DNA from: Agapanthus africanus
Taxonomy: Eukaryota; Streptophyta; Magnoliopsida; Asparagales; Amaryllidaceae
DNA length: 64,000 nucleotides
NCBI GenBank assembly: GCA_030015575.1
Contig: CM057346.1
Location: 112,015,899-112,079,898 of the forward strand
Direction: 5' to 3'
Part shown: in pieces, positions 11,266 to 24,679 of the stretch
How the letters are laid out: each line of letters opens with the position of its first letter
Position numbering within the stretch: the first letter of the stretch is position 1
Program-made: the position numbers and the translations under genes
The notes under the pieces: generated by a model
What the model was told of the DNA's origin: nothing
What the model saw: the letters and a program-made list of their open reading frames with translations, nothing else
Databases searched by the model: none

Positions 11266-13394
11266 CGCATACGATGGTATCACAAGAAACTGCCTCTTGG
11301 AATTTTCCCAAATTGGGGTCCATCATAACTTCCACAGAACAGAATGCAGAAACTTTAGGGATGTTAAACAAGTCTCCGCCGTCCATTCCTCGATCTTTTC
11401 CTTTTGCTTTCTTTAGATAGATGATCGACACGGTTCATATTGATCTACATCATTCTGAAACCGATTTACATCTAAAATTTTGTTATTTACATGATTTTTT
11501 AGTTTTCAAGCGGACGGCGGTAAGATTAATGGTTTTTCTGTCATAACACAGCTTACACCTCTATCACACCGGTACATGATGTATATAGATTTAAATCATA
11601 AAGATCAACGAAGATGGTAATAAGCGGCAAAATAATATTTATCGATGGCTGATGATCATGATCGAGATTTATTGGTAATACTGACAGCTTTTATACCGGC
11701 TAAATAAACAAATTTAAAATCAATATGATATAATATCTTAAACTTGTAAAATATATGTTTTACAAAATTGTGGATTCCGTATCTAGCTCAACAATTATGA
11801 TGCGAGCACCAAAACACAAGTTGAACCTAGTGGAATTAGGGGAGATCGATTTTGAGACACCAAAATGGATAATCCAAGCCATGCCAAGATCAAAGATATA
11901 AAGTGTGTATGCAATCGGACCGTATTATATTTCTGATTTTAGTGGCAGCGGTAGCAGCGGATCTGTCCAACTTAATCTGTTTATTCTATGTACCGTAGCT
12001 AATTAGCTGCAGTATAACTATATGGTAGGGCTTAAGAGACATGATGACGGTGTGGTCCGTGTGGATAATAAAAGTTATAGGAAAATGAAAGGCCGTACTA
12101 AATTGGTTGGGCAAGTTGTGACCATAAGCTCTCCACATATACAATATTATAACAAGTGTAGGAAGTAATTTATTTATTTATTTATATGGGGCATAAAGAG
12201 TGCAAGTTACTCGAGCCTCATGAAATCCATAATTTCCACAAAGTTGATAAGCATACGTATTGGTTAATTAACTTCAATTATATCAGTGAGTTAGATTTGA
12301 TGGCATGAACGTTGGGTTCGACGGCACAAGGGAGAATTTCTTTCTAAGTCGATAGAAAGGACATTCTGTCATTTATTTTAAAGTTATATGTGCCGTTCAT
12401 CTTGATCAAGGTATTACGAGGTATGAACACATACATGATTAGGCGATTTTGATAATACTTGCGATTGCATCGGATGGTGGCAAATATATCGATAATAGAA
12501 CAGTGTCTATAACCATGGAGTACAATGCATTTAATGTTATTTCCAGAATCAGAAAGGGATTTTAGATTTACAACAAGCAATTGTGGGCTCCCGTCATGAA
12601 TATTAATGATTCCATGTTCATAGCATTACAGTGTGGCTAAGCAAGGGGATGCTAATACGAAATTCTTCGACTATCAAGTGTAATTAATGACAAAAATTAT
12701 TGTTTCTGTCTTGGATCCTGCCTTCTTTTGATCTTAAAAGTTAAAATGGAATTTTTTATATCCAAGACTCGTCGGAACATACGAAATGTATTGTGAGTCA
12801 CAAACACACACACGCATAAAAAAACATCATGTGATTTCAACATTTGCACTCCCATAAGATTTTCCGACAATAAGCAAATCAACATGATCAACATCCTTTT
12901 CTATCCAACCTTAACAATTTTACATCTCCTCGTTGTCGTCGTTCACAACTTTTCACATCAAAATAAGGTTGAGCGGACTTTAACAAATTTGACAAAGTTT
13001 TACAACCGGCTGTCGGTCCTGACGTTAACCTTTTTATAAGGAATGTCAAATCCCTGGTTCCAAAAACTATAATCATAATTTGAAATGGCCATTTTAACAT
13101 CTCCATATTCCCCTGGACTATAGGTTAAATGTAAAAGAAAGTGAAAAAGTGATGTATTTAAATTATGTTTAACTCGATGACACTAGCAAAAACCAAGAAA
13201 GAAATTGAACATATTATGTTAATAATAATAATAATAATGAGGCATCACTTTTCTTATATTGCAGACAAATCTGAGCAAAAGCCACCATTTTCAGCAATTA
13301 ACTATTTCCTGTACAAAAAACTTTCTGTAACTGAATCTTAACACATTTGTCTGAAATTTTGCTCTAGAAACAGATACATGAAGAAAAAAAAATA

Positions 13395-16197
13395 CTAAGT
13401 AAGCAGGGGTTTTTCAACATCATAATCATCATCACTTGATTGTGTCATGCCATCAACATTTGGGAGAACAAATCCTTCTTTCTTCTTCGCCCATAAAACC
13501 ATGTACAGCCCTGAAAACATGACCAACATCCCTGCCACACTGCAATTCAAAAATATTTCTACTTCTTAGAGACAATCAAACAAACACAACAAATGTTTTT
13601 TGATACCGGGTGCAATGCACTTGGGCAGGAGAGAGGCATCCTTGGCCAGTTTTGTGGGGTCCATACTTCTATCTTTCTCTCTTAGGGCTAAACATATTTT
13701 TCGTGTCATGAGAGGTTGTCTAAAATAAAATAACTAATTGGGTCGTCAAACTTATGTTATTCATAAATGAAAGAACGACCGTCAAAGTTGAGTGCAGGTA
13801 AGTTTTAGAAAGCACGAATGTACACACGAAAGTAAAAAGAGTGTGCCGCAATTTAGCCTAAATTTTGTGCTTACCTTCCGATTTCAATGACTTGTCCTAA
13901 GACTATTGCTGAAAGAATCACGGAGAAAACGGTTTGGATGGGGCTGAACATAGATACAAGGACTGGCCCTTTCTTCTTTACTGCCCATGCTTGGAATGAT
14001 ACACACATTGCAATCACCATCCCTCCCTAAATATAATATTTTATTAACAAGCAATCAGATTTCTTAAAAATTAAGCCGAAGAAAATCGCGAGCAAGAAAA
14101 TATGTTGTATGCATATGATACCAGAAGCATAATGGCGATTATGGTTCGGAGACTGATCATGGTAGATCCCGGGTCCACCTTTCCTTCCGTGACGATTTGG
14201 GCGAATATGGTGATAAGTGCGCCCAAGAACGAGGTTATCGCAGATAACGTGAACGGTGCCGGAAAATGAACCATTGTGACTGCCTGTGATTAAATATATT
14301 GTCTCCTTTCAGTCTTAAACGAGCAATTAATGCGGCTAGTAAACACTTTCATCAAGAAATAAATAAATAAACAACCTGCAAAACAGTGCTGCATGAGACC
14401 ACAAGAACGGCGGCGAGGAGATAGAAGCAGCCGAGGATCCACTCCTTGTACACTTTGTTTTGCGACGCTGGTCCATCTTCGGAAAAAGTTGGGAACTGAT
14501 ACTTCGAAGAGTGTGCAGGGCTTTGCAAGAAGCTCATGGTTATTGCACCACTCAAGCATATAATAGTCCCCAATATCTTGGCTCTTGTGTACTTGCAGTT
14601 TATGTCAGCTTTCTCAAACCTACAAAAAAAAATTTAAAGAAAATGCACAAAATTTGTAAGAGAAAGGGAAATCCAAGCACAAATATAGGCTAGATATGAT
14701 ACTTTTCACTAAACTACCTTAAATTTGTACTCTATGGTAGTCAACTGGATAAACCATACATAACTATGGTAGTTTAGAGAAATTTAGCCAACAAACATAA
14801 TAGGTGATATCACATGCATCTAAGGCTTTATATGAACTTTGGATGATGTTGCTACAAATTAAATCATTATAAGTAAAAAAAGTAAGTATGTAATGATAAA
14901 AATACCTGAGACACGCTGCGATGATAAAGATGACGCCCGGAGCAAGATTAGGCATGGCGGATGCAATGGCTGGGGTTGTTTTCTCGATACCCAACAGCAT
15001 CAGAGCTTGAAATGTGGTCACCCTAAAAATAATAAAATTCAAATTTATGTCTCTTAACATTGATGCTACACTCTATTGCTCTAAAACACACGCGCGCGCG
15101 CGAATATATCATGATTTTTTTCCCGAGAAGTCCAAGAAAGCCTCATATAAAAGTATGAATTTTGAGAATTGCCTGAAAAAGCATTACGCGGGGACCTAAA
15201 GCCTGGAGATTAAGGAACGATGCATGAAAACATCAATGTTAAAAGAAATAGTAGCACAGAATAAAATCATGCAAATGCTCATGTTTAAGGAAGTGTTACG
15301 AGAAGGAGAAAGTCGTCGGATTGTAAATCTTTTTTTTTAATATATATTTAAAGTTTCCAGAAAACATAGGAATGCCATTAGATTACAATGTAGAATCACA
15401 GCAAGGGTCAAAGCAACTTGTGTCATTAGATTACAATTCGGCGTCAAATTATCAACGAACCAATTCATTACTAGTAGAATTAGTACGACGAAAAATATCA
15501 ACATAAAATGTAGTTACAGATCTCTTTGCTCTGTGAACCAAACATGAGAAACCGCACTAAAAATATATATAATTGAAACAAAGCCATGAAGAAAATCATA
15601 TAACATTTCGAACAAAAAGACAATAAATTCATGTAATTTCATCGGAATGAGAAACTCTCTTACCCCATGAGCGCTATCAACACAATCTGAATCATCAATT
15701 TACAACTCAATTTCGCCGGCCATTTCTTGCTACAAAACCAAACCAAATCAAATCAAACAAAATTAACAAACGAAATGTGGACGACGAAAGAACAAAAAAA
15801 CAAAAGTCGAGAAGCATATATATATATACCTTTCGTACGCAATAGCAAAGGGCATCACAAAAATGCAAGTAGCCATACAAGCGAATATAATAAGAAACAT
15901 GGGATTAACCCCGCTATCAAGAATCGGCGTCAACGCCACGACATAGATAGCCGATGAAACCTGGACGACGATGAGCCCGAAAATGATCAAGAACTCCTCA
16001 ACCAACCCCCCGCTCTGCGACCCCAACATTTTGGCGACGTCGGGGTCGGGGGCGAATTCCCGCGTGCCAGATCCTGAGCCCGAACCCGGCCGGCGCTTGG
16101 TGGTGAAGGGACCGATGGCACTGCCGGCGGTGGGGGAGGAAGGGAATGAGGGGTAGGAGAAGAAAGTCTTGACTTGGCCGGGCATTTTCTTTGGCAT
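13395..16197 (-). CDS. WAT1-related (EamA/DMT) transporter, seven exons
   Basis: Exons read on the minus strand: 16197-15830, 15729-15664, 15022-14906, 14619-14376, 14283-14122, 14026-13875 and 13539-13395. All introns are GT-AG; the exon total of 1254 nt gives 417 aa plus a TAG stop, with phase kept at every junction. About ten hydrophobic segments fit two EamA repeats; SAMPNLAPGVIFIIA (exon 3) and FSPIQTVFSVILSAIVLGQ (exon 6) are characteristic WAT1/UMAMIT stretches. Members are plasma- or vacuolar-membrane carriers of amino acids, auxin or related compounds; the substrate here is unknown. The Gly/Ser/Pro-rich N-terminus (residues 1-56) is longer than usual. Met57, just before the first membrane segment, is an alternative start. 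The C-terminal tail is acidic and ends in PLLT. Confidence 0.9.
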
Positions 16198-17963
16198 GTG
16201 TTCTGCCTTTTTATTTCTGGTATTTTTACCGTTGCTGTTTTGAGAATAACTGATTGGGGAGATTTTTGAAATTTTACCGGTTTTTTCTGTAAAATTGTGA
16301 GTTGGTTACAGCAGCGCAATGAGAGGGGGAAGCGTTCTTTGGACTGGGGGTAACTGCTATCCTTGTTTCTTGCGCCGTTTGGGAGGGATTATTTGCATTA
16401 TGCCCCTTGCTCTTTCGATGATTTGCTTTTTAGTGCCCGTTTTATGGGATATCTTGCAACTTGGCCGTTGGCACTTGGCACTAATACATCCGGCCATGAA
16501 AGACACAAAGAGATAAAAAAATTCGAGCATCCTTTATTTCTCTCTTTCATAAACGGGCACATACGGCCGACACGTTGTAGAATTTTTTGGCAGGACAGAT
16601 CTTAACCATTCATCACATATAAAATAAAATTTAAATAAATACAAACCCATGATCCGGCCTGCTTTACCAATGCCATTGGATAATAATTCCAAATAGCAAG
16701 CACTCCGAATCCCTTGAGATGATGCATGTTTTTTGTAGGAGGGTCAAAAAGACCCTCTTATCGATTAACTGGAAATATTCATATAGCAACCTAAAGGGGG
16801 AAAAAATTACAACTTCGACTCTCATGGAGTATCTGACAAGAAAAAATATGAAATTTCATCAGCATTCAACCAGTATTGATCAACAAGGGAAGAAAAAGAA
16901 AAATAGAAATCAAGGAGATGAAGAAAGAAGAAATAACCCAGAGTTTCAGAACAAACAACGGATTCCTTTACTGATCATTTTCGATTTCCCGCGTCAACTC
17001 CTTAGCAAGAATTATAACTATTCATACTAGCGTTTTCGGCACGTGCTTTGCATGTAATCACAGGAATTTTTATGATAAATTTCTTTATTAATTGGGTTTT
17101 TTTTTCTCAATCTCCCTCAAAACAACTTCCATATTTCTCAATTTCATCCTTACAAATTCATATTTCCAAAATTCACACCTGAAACTTTTGTGTTAACCAA
17201 AAAACTCATTTTATCTATATTCCATCCAAATTTAACTAGGCTTAAATTGTTTTAATCGGAACTTGAGTCATAAGTGTGCTTGCTCTTTTTTTCCCCTTAA
17301 AAATATTGAGACTTCTTTCTCTTCTTTCTTATCTTCAAGCTCATCATGGGGTACCATCTTTTTCAAAGAAGTTGAAACTTAAGATCATTTTTATTTTTTG
17401 AGTTATCGAAATTGATAAAAAAGAGAAACATTATCTAGTCTATATATCTACAACAAATGAATGTGTGAAGAGAAAAAGCCCTAACTTTTTATATAAAGAA
17501 AAGACTTAATTTGAAATTGAAAAGAAACCTTACTCTAATCCTAAATTGAAAAGGAAGAAAATCGCTTTAAGAGTATTTTTGTTTTTTAATAATCACTTAA
17601 TGGTATGTTAATAAGGGTACAAGAATATTCATATAAAATCCTTTGCAAAACTAAGTGAAGATATATGACAAGATTTTAGGGATGAAATTTAGAAATATGA
17701 ATTTTTAGAGATGAAATTTAGAAATATAAAAATTTTGGGATGAGATACTAAAAAAACCCTCTTTTGTTTGATTTTCTTAAAAAGATAAAAAAGCCACATT
17801 GTCAATCAATTTCAAAATTAAATACACTCTTTCCTTTTGTCCCATAATAATAATGGAGATAGAGATATAAGGCGACTTTCGAGTTAGTTCTGTCATGGTT
17901 TCACCAAAATACATCCTATTTTAAACTGCCTCTCCACTAATATTAAACTTTGAAATCACAATA
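16198..17963. other. Intergenic region upstream of the transporter gene
   Basis: No gene recognised. The first 130 bp are presumably 5' UTR and promoter of the minus-strand transporter gene; no clear TATA box was seen. The rest is AT-rich. The near-repeated phrase AGATGAAATTTAGAAATAT around 17668-17730 is a small local duplication. Confidence 0.5.
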
Positions 17964-18808
17964 CACTACTACGAATATTGTCTGCTCCTACGGTTGGAAA
18001 CCACTGTCCCTACGGTTCCCACCATAAGGGCAAAATTTCGGACCATAAGGACAATCCGTAGAGTTACCACCGTTGGGGCAATTTTCTTTTTTTAAATAAT
18101 AATATCTTGACCCTACGGTTAGAACCTTTGGGCAAACTTTAATATTTTTTTTTAAAATCTGCCTTTTGTTTTTTGTTTGTCCTTTACACAATAATATATC
18201 ACACACTATATTATATACCCAAATACAGAAATGTAATAAATAACAAACATTATCTAAATATTTATACCATCACATTAGTTTATATACAAAAATATAACAA
18301 ATACAAATATACATCAATATAACCTTACTCTTACAATTTGAAGTTTATATTTTTGGTTAACCTTTAATATTTAATCATCCACACATCGTTGTCGTCGCCA
18401 TTCTTCTCCTTTCGGTTGATGAACACAAGTGCTTATGCATCCAGTTATCAACGGATATAAAAATCTACACCTAACAACTCACAAAATATCCAACATATGG
18501 TTCAAATAACTCTTATACAGATAACATCAAACAAGTTAAAAAGTATAGTGCGTTGACAACAATGTTGAAGGAAAAAAACATTAAGAGCACTAACCTTAAT
18601 CAAAGCAATAGGTCATCCCAACATCTTCTTGATACATCTTGCATCTCGCATCATTATTCATCATTGAAGGTTTGCAAACACAAGCACAAAATATGACTTG
18701 CATGAACATCATGAGCACAAATAGATTATCAACAATGAATTAAAACGCCGAGTACAAAAACAAAAATAAGCACTCGGGAGATCAAGAATGTGAATGTATA
18801 TGTGCCTC

Positions 18809-19262
18809 TTGTGAGATAAAAAAATACTAAGCTTCTACAATATCCTAAACATTACGCAATCCACGCAAAAAGTCAACACAATCAACCTAACACCCAAACG
18901 CACTCCACAAAATATTCCTTCAAGTTGATCAAATGAAAGTCATGAGTAATATAGGATAATACAAATTGTTATAATATCAGAATGCTAATTAGCACCTTAG
19001 ATATTAATTTATAGAGAAGAAATTTCAAATATATAGTTTAACCGTGAATATATTGATATAAAATAATAAATATAGATTTATAAGCAATTAATTACAATTA
19101 AATGAAGTTAAGATATATTACTTCTTTTTCTTTTTAAAAACAAATTAGGGTTTGATTAAAAATAGTTCCTTTTATTTAAATTCCAAAGCTTTAACATGTT
19201 AAAAAGGTAAAGGGTTGGGGAGGGACTTACAAATAGACAACTTGATCTTTGTATCAAGTTGT
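18809..19262 (+). repeat. 454-bp direct repeat, copy 1 (empty site)
   Basis: This matches 53767-54112 joined to 62264-62362 nearly continuously, from TTGTGAGATAAAAAAA to AGTTGT. It therefore shows the pre-insertion sequence of the LTR retrotransposon at 54113: the GATTAAAAATAGTTCC site is uninterrupted here (about 19157-19172). No coding potential. Confidence 0.9.
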
Positions 19263-19609
19263 AACATTTAATAATACTATTATATTTATTTTAGAATTTA
19301 ATAATGATATTATGAGTTTTATTAAAATAATAACAATTATTGAATTGGGTTATCATAATTTGGGAGGTGTAGAATTTATAATAATAAAAATAGTAATTCT
19401 TTTTTCTAATTATAATTATTATGGCATGGTAGGGTTAGGATAAACATAATCCAAGATTAACATTTTTCTTATTCTTTTCTTTTTGAATTATTTGGGAGGG
19501 AGAGAGAGAGGCATGGGTGTACCACCATGCCTTCTTCTCATTTGTTTCCTCTCCCCGTTTATTCGCTCTCCTCGTTACTTTCTTTTTCTCTAAAATTTTT
19601 TCTCACTCA

Positions 19610-19643
<34 letters not shown>

Positions 19644-21303
19644 CTCTCTTTCACTCTCCCTCAAACCTAACTCCAAACTCAGACAAAAAGCTTCATCATC
19701 TCTTCCTTCAAGCTTGCTCAAGCTTGAACAAGTTGAAGCCATCATCAAGTGTTCAAGTAGCTCCAAACATGACTTGGATCTCCTCTTTTGCTCATATCTT
19801 CGAAGGTGAACCATTTGGTCTCAAGTTTCAATAGTTTTGCATGAAAGACTATACATTTGCATAAAAATCATGTTTTTATGGTTTAAATCTGTCACGACCC
19901 GCTTCCCAAAATAAAGGATACGAGGGATGACTATGTCAGCCATGCTCTTACGGTCAGAGAATGATCCCGCCATAATCACACTTTGGCTTCTAGCATTACA
20001 TGGTAGTCGGTAAACAGTATTTGAATAAAGGAAAATCACAGTTCACAACTTTATTATATTGCAAATAAAAAGAGTTCGAGATACATTTATTTCACGGAAT
20101 AAAATAACTAACCAACAAAACAAGGTACAGAAAGCAAAAGAGATGGTGCTGATGAAGCAGCATAGATCTCCGCGATCTCGAAGGGCAGGTCCTGCTCCTG
20201 GGCTAGATCCACTGCGTCCTTTGAGCATGCACTTAGGTCCTCAAGACGACACATATGGCAATAAATATATATATGATGGGCATGCAATATTATTAAACAT
20301 GAGAAATATAATGAATTGCAGAACATGAGTAAAATAAACATTGACTGAATATGAATGGTGCAATGTAGGTATCATGTCAATAAACTAGGACATATGCATG
20401 TCACTACTTATCGGTCACTAAGTCGATGAAATCAATTGGTGAAAAGGATGCTCGTGTTTAACAAGGGTCTCGTGCATACCCGAAACAACGGTCCGCTGCG
20501 CCCGAGACATAACCCTGTCAGCCGTGCTGCTGGCCCACGACCTAAAGTGTGTGTGTGTGTAGCGAATGATCATCTTCTAAATCACTATACCTCGCTAAAT
20601 ACGAGTTCAATTCCACCTTGATTTTCCCATTCCTCGGGTTATAGTATGCATTCAGGTATTCGATGGGTTGTGAACAATTACGTATCGTTGTCACTTTCAA
20701 TCACTTTTCCACTTATCAGTTTTACTGTCGTATTTGCCACAACCCAATCACTAACACTAACATATCGACAATGCAAATCAGTCGCTAGGTTTCAACGTGA
20801 ATGGTCACTATGCAGCAGGTATAAAGCAAACACGAAAACTAAGCAGAAATGAACTGAACATATATTCCTTATATCAATGACGACCAATGCCATATAACTT
20901 GTAAAATTTACGATAAATCACACGTATAGAATCGACCAAAATAATATAGAAGGCGTACAAAGTACACTTGATCATCTAAATAGTAAAATTAATTTCAGGT
21001 CAATCGGGATTCAGGTTTGGGAATTATCAACATTTTAAGGTAGCGACCGATTGCTGGAATTCCAGTTTCAGAACTGGAGACCCAACTTCACACGCGTTTT
21101 ATCAGTGATTGTGTTCAGATTCAGATGTTGCTCCAGTTGAATGAAACATAGTTCTATCAGTTAAGTTTCCAACGCATCAAACGGATTGTCGATAGCGGTT
21201 CTGTATTGAAAGTTATGTTCTGTTTAATGTGACGGTATAAGGAACATTTCTGCAGAAACTGCAGAACACCGCGACACTCTAAAATACAAATTAAATATCA
21301 AAC

Positions 21304-23653
21304 CGTTTCCCCCAATCAGAGCAAAGCTCTGTTTGAAATTTAAATTTTGAAATGAAGCAACGCTTCAGATGCAGAGCCAAGTGCGCTGCGCCCTAAGCAG
21401 CGCACCACGTGCAGCGCTCGAAGCAGTGCACCACATGCAAAGCACGGGTGCGCTAGCACTGGAACTAAAAGCTCCCCACCGTTAGATCAAAGATCTGATA
21501 ATAAAGATAAATCATTAATTGATTAGAATTAAATTCTGTTTAGAAAAGATTTCTCAAAATCTTTCCAAATAACAAGATTGTGCTCTGTAAATCAGAGCAC
21601 CGTTGGATCAATGATTTACAGAGCACCGTTGGATAAAAATGATCCAATGGTGATTAAAAAATCACTAAAAATACAGAATAAATTCTGTATGGAAAGATTT
21701 ACCAATCTTGTTAAAAACAAGAAGATAACCTAAATCAGAAGCCCTTGGATCAAAGATCCAACGGTAGGGAAATCCCCAAATCAATTGGAGAAAAGATCTT
21801 CTTAACTGATTGAACAAATTAGCTCGCCCTATATAAAGACCCCAAGACTTCAAGTCTCATAGAAAAAAACCCAATAAACTTTGAAAATTTCAAAGACAAA
21901 GAGCAAGCTCTTACAAGAACAAAACTTTCTTCAAGGTAAAAAAATGATGTTGATGAAACATAAAGATGAAATCATCTCGTAATTTAAAAAGAAGGATTCA
22001 CTTCTTTAAAAGATCATAGATCTACAAAGACAAAAAAGTCTTTCACGGAGAGATCAAAAGATCTCTTCATAAAATAAAAGAAGAATTTACTTCTTTCTCA
22101 CAGATCATAGATCCATAAAGGCAAAGCCTTTCATCAACATAAGAGGTTGAAGAACTTTTGTTCTTAAAATCTTGAGACAAAGTCTCTTTTTAGATCACAA
22201 AATTGATCATATGTGCCTTTGCACTCTGGAACTGTGCCTTTGCGCTCTAGAATTGCGCTTCTGCGCTCTTAGACTGGCGTTCAGTGCCGAGCGCGACACG
22301 TATTGCTTTGCGCTCTTGAAATAGCGCACTGCGCTCATGGGCTGGCGCTCAGCGCCAGACGCACCACGTGTCAATCACATTTACGTCATTAAACTAATAG
22401 TGCTATGCACTCATAAACTGGTGCAATGCGTCCATCATCTGACGCTCAGCGCCAAGCGCGACACGTGTCCCTCTCGTGTGCGCTACTTAGCAGAAGCGCA
22501 CTGCACTCTTTGATTGGCGCAAAGCGCCAAGCGCGCCACGTGTCGCGCTGATAGAACATAAATTGTTCTTTAATAAGCCCAAGGCTATGATGAATGCCCA
22601 GCATTCAATAAAACACAAAATATTGTCAGAATTCAAGCATTGTTAAAAGGGTCAAGTCCAAATAAAGGCTCAACAGCCCAAAATAAAATGTTAAACATTT
22701 TAACTTGATTGGACTTAGCCCAATATTGGCCATAAGTCCTCAACTCATATTAATTGGGCCCATCTGCTCATAAATATTTTAACAGATCTTAGCCCCAAAT
22801 TGAACTACAGATCTTTCAACCAACTCACATCGGTTCAAGAGTACATCTCTGAACCCCTCTGATATATGTCGTTGTAATCTTTCAGCGTCTTCAGAGAGGT
22901 GACGGGTCTCGACAACCATACATTTCATAGACTATGACGTCTTTAAACTAGACTGTGGGGTCCTTTAAAACCCATGAACTATGATGTCCTTAACCTCGGA
23001 CTATGGGGTCCTTTAAAACCCATGGACCGAGATGTCCTTAAACTAACATTGGACCGAGATGTCCTTAAACTAATCGACCGCAATGTCCATAAACTAAACA
23101 ATAGAGCCCAAATACTTTTGTGTTGGATCTAAATGATCCTGTTAAGTTGATCTTAGTCTAAAATTAGACTGACGTATCCTTAACAAACGTTTAAGTTGAT
23201 CTTAGTCTCAAATGAGACTAACACATCCTTAAACCCAACCCCTAACCCAAATCTAAGAAGATACGGATTTGGACTAATCCACGCCCTACGGGCGACAACA
23301 TAAATTAGTCTCCGTATATAATCCATGGGCAATCAAAAACAAAACAAACACCCACGACACGAAGTGGCCATCTGGAGAAGGAGAAAGTTGTTATCGCCAT
23401 GCGGTAGCGTAATTAACTGCATGGGCTTGCGCCTGCAGGGAAGAGCGTCCCCACAATCAAAAACCCCTCAAATGAGGGGGAATCTGACGAAGTCTGCTAC
23501 ATCGGCCGCATCCGTCTAAACCTTCGATACATGGTGCCATAAATCAACTTGGCATCTTCGGAGAGGTGGACGGATAGCACCAAATAGCATATGCCCCCGA
23601 AGTTCAGGCCCGGACGTCCAAACGTCCCGGTCGTGTCCTTTCGACGGAGAACA
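21304..23653 (+). repeat. 5' LTR of the Tat-like element
   Basis: 2350 bp, ending GGAGAACA. The first base is C where the 3' LTR has T, so the canonical TG start is mutated in this copy. TATA box CTATATAAAG lies at 21830-21839. Downstream are four units of GCGCTC...GCGCC...CACGTGTC (22240-22545) and a degenerate repeat around GACCGAGATGTCCTTAAACT (22925-23100). It is very similar to the 3' LTR throughout. Confidence 0.95.
21830..21839 (+). promoter_or_regulatory. TATA box of the 5' LTR
   Basis: CTATATAAAG, followed within about 30 bp by a C/A-rich likely transcription start. The same site is conserved in the 3' LTR at about 46045-46054. Confidence 0.75.
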
Positions 23654-23658
23654 GATTC

Positions 23659-23676
23659 TGGCACGCCCGGTGGGAC
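23659..23676 (+). other. Primer-binding site of the Tat-like element
   Basis: TGGCACGCCCGGTGGGAC begins five bases after the LTR end. TGGCRCGCCCGGTGGGA is a usual tRNA-primer match in Tat/Ogre-type elements. Confidence 0.85.
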
Positions 23677-23800
23677 CTTTTCCTCTTTCCACTCCACACT
23701 TCGCGTGTCGTGTTCGCGAACGAATCGCAGTTTGATATAGTTGCCTTTGGGTTCGGGGTACTAAGATTTGGTCTTGCTCCGTGCAAAAAGATGAAGATCA

Positions 23801-24679
23801 ATGGCTTCAACCTGCACTAGCTGCAACTGCAACTCCCGTTCCGCCTCATCTGGAGGTGTAACCTACGGGCCTCAAGCGGCATCCCTTTTCACAATGCCGG
23901 TGGACCAGGTGACTCAAACCACCACTGGACTATTCTTCGGGACTATGATCCCGCCAATGAGTTTCAGCACTCCTACACCATTACAAGAAGCTCCGAATAA
24001 GTCGGTCTTTGATCGGCTTGCAACTGCTGCGGCCCCTCTCGACGGGTCGCCCAAACCAAATGCCTCGGTCTTCGCCAGACTGGGCCAAAACTCCAACAGG
24101 CCGATGAAGAAGCCCGCGATACCGGAAAGAGTTATCCCTAAGCGGATAGCCATTCCTGCTCATGAAGTCGTCAAGGCGGCTTCTCCTGCCAAAGGGTCGG
24201 TCTTCACAAGGCTGACTGTTTCAGCTCCTGTTCCAGGAGAAATCGTCAAGGCTGCTTCACCTGCTCGGAAGTCTGCCTTCGATAGGCTGGCCATCCCCAC
24301 TCAGCGGACATCAGTCTTCAATAGGCTGACAACGACAACTTCTGACCAACACAGGGGGCATAAGGAAGTCACTCCTATAGCTGAGATAATCCCAACAGCT
24401 CGACACGCTCGACGTCGCCACTGACGCCGAGTAAGGAAGGCTGGGGACAACTCCCCTTCCGGACTGACTCCGCCGGCTCTAACGGTGGAAATCGATGCAG
24501 CTGTTCCAACTGGGAACAGCTTTGAACCGCTAAGGAGAGTGCGCAAAAACTCTCTGACTGTCGTGCTGAAGAGATCTCCTCCGCCTGTGGAGAATGCTAC
24601 AGAAAAGAAGCCGGAGCAGCCCCTCAGCGGCTGTCCTCCAAAATTTAGAAAGTCTGGCGACAGGTCCAGTTATCGGTGA
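23801..24679 (+). pseudogene. Pre-gag open frame of the Tat-like element
   Basis: It starts at ATG 23801 with a Cys/Ser-rich leader and runs 207 codons to a TGA at 24422. The same frame then stays open from 24425 to the TGA at 24677, so it was probably one frame of about 292 codons with one internal stop. Five copies of a short motif of the form (S/N)(V/A)F-x-RL are spaced through the first half. It is basic and low in hydrophobic residues. Extra proteins upstream of gag are known in Tat/Ogre elements; their role is unknown. It ends at the start of the gag frame. Confidence 0.7.

Larger units (their letters stand above)
10020..13394. other. Intergenic region upstream of the ZAT gene
   Basis: No gene recognised. 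Contents: a phrase around TTAAAATATTATATGAGAAA repeated at about 10334 and 10396; two CACGTG G-boxes at 11031-11036 and 11096-11101; an 18-G run at 11237-11254 followed by an 8-G run; and an (AAT)n tract near 13218-13238. Since the zinc-finger gene is on the minus strand, the left part of this region is its upstream DNA. Small open frames here overlap on both strands and look like chance. Confidence 0.6.

Noticed and set aside
16719..17030. 103-codon plus-strand frame
   Set aside because: Lys/Asn-rich AT-biased chance frame without domain.
19517..19834. 105-codon frame with Ser-Leu repeats
   Set aside because: Driven by a (CT)n microsatellite and placed at the edge of a repeat; no signal-peptide gene structure follows.
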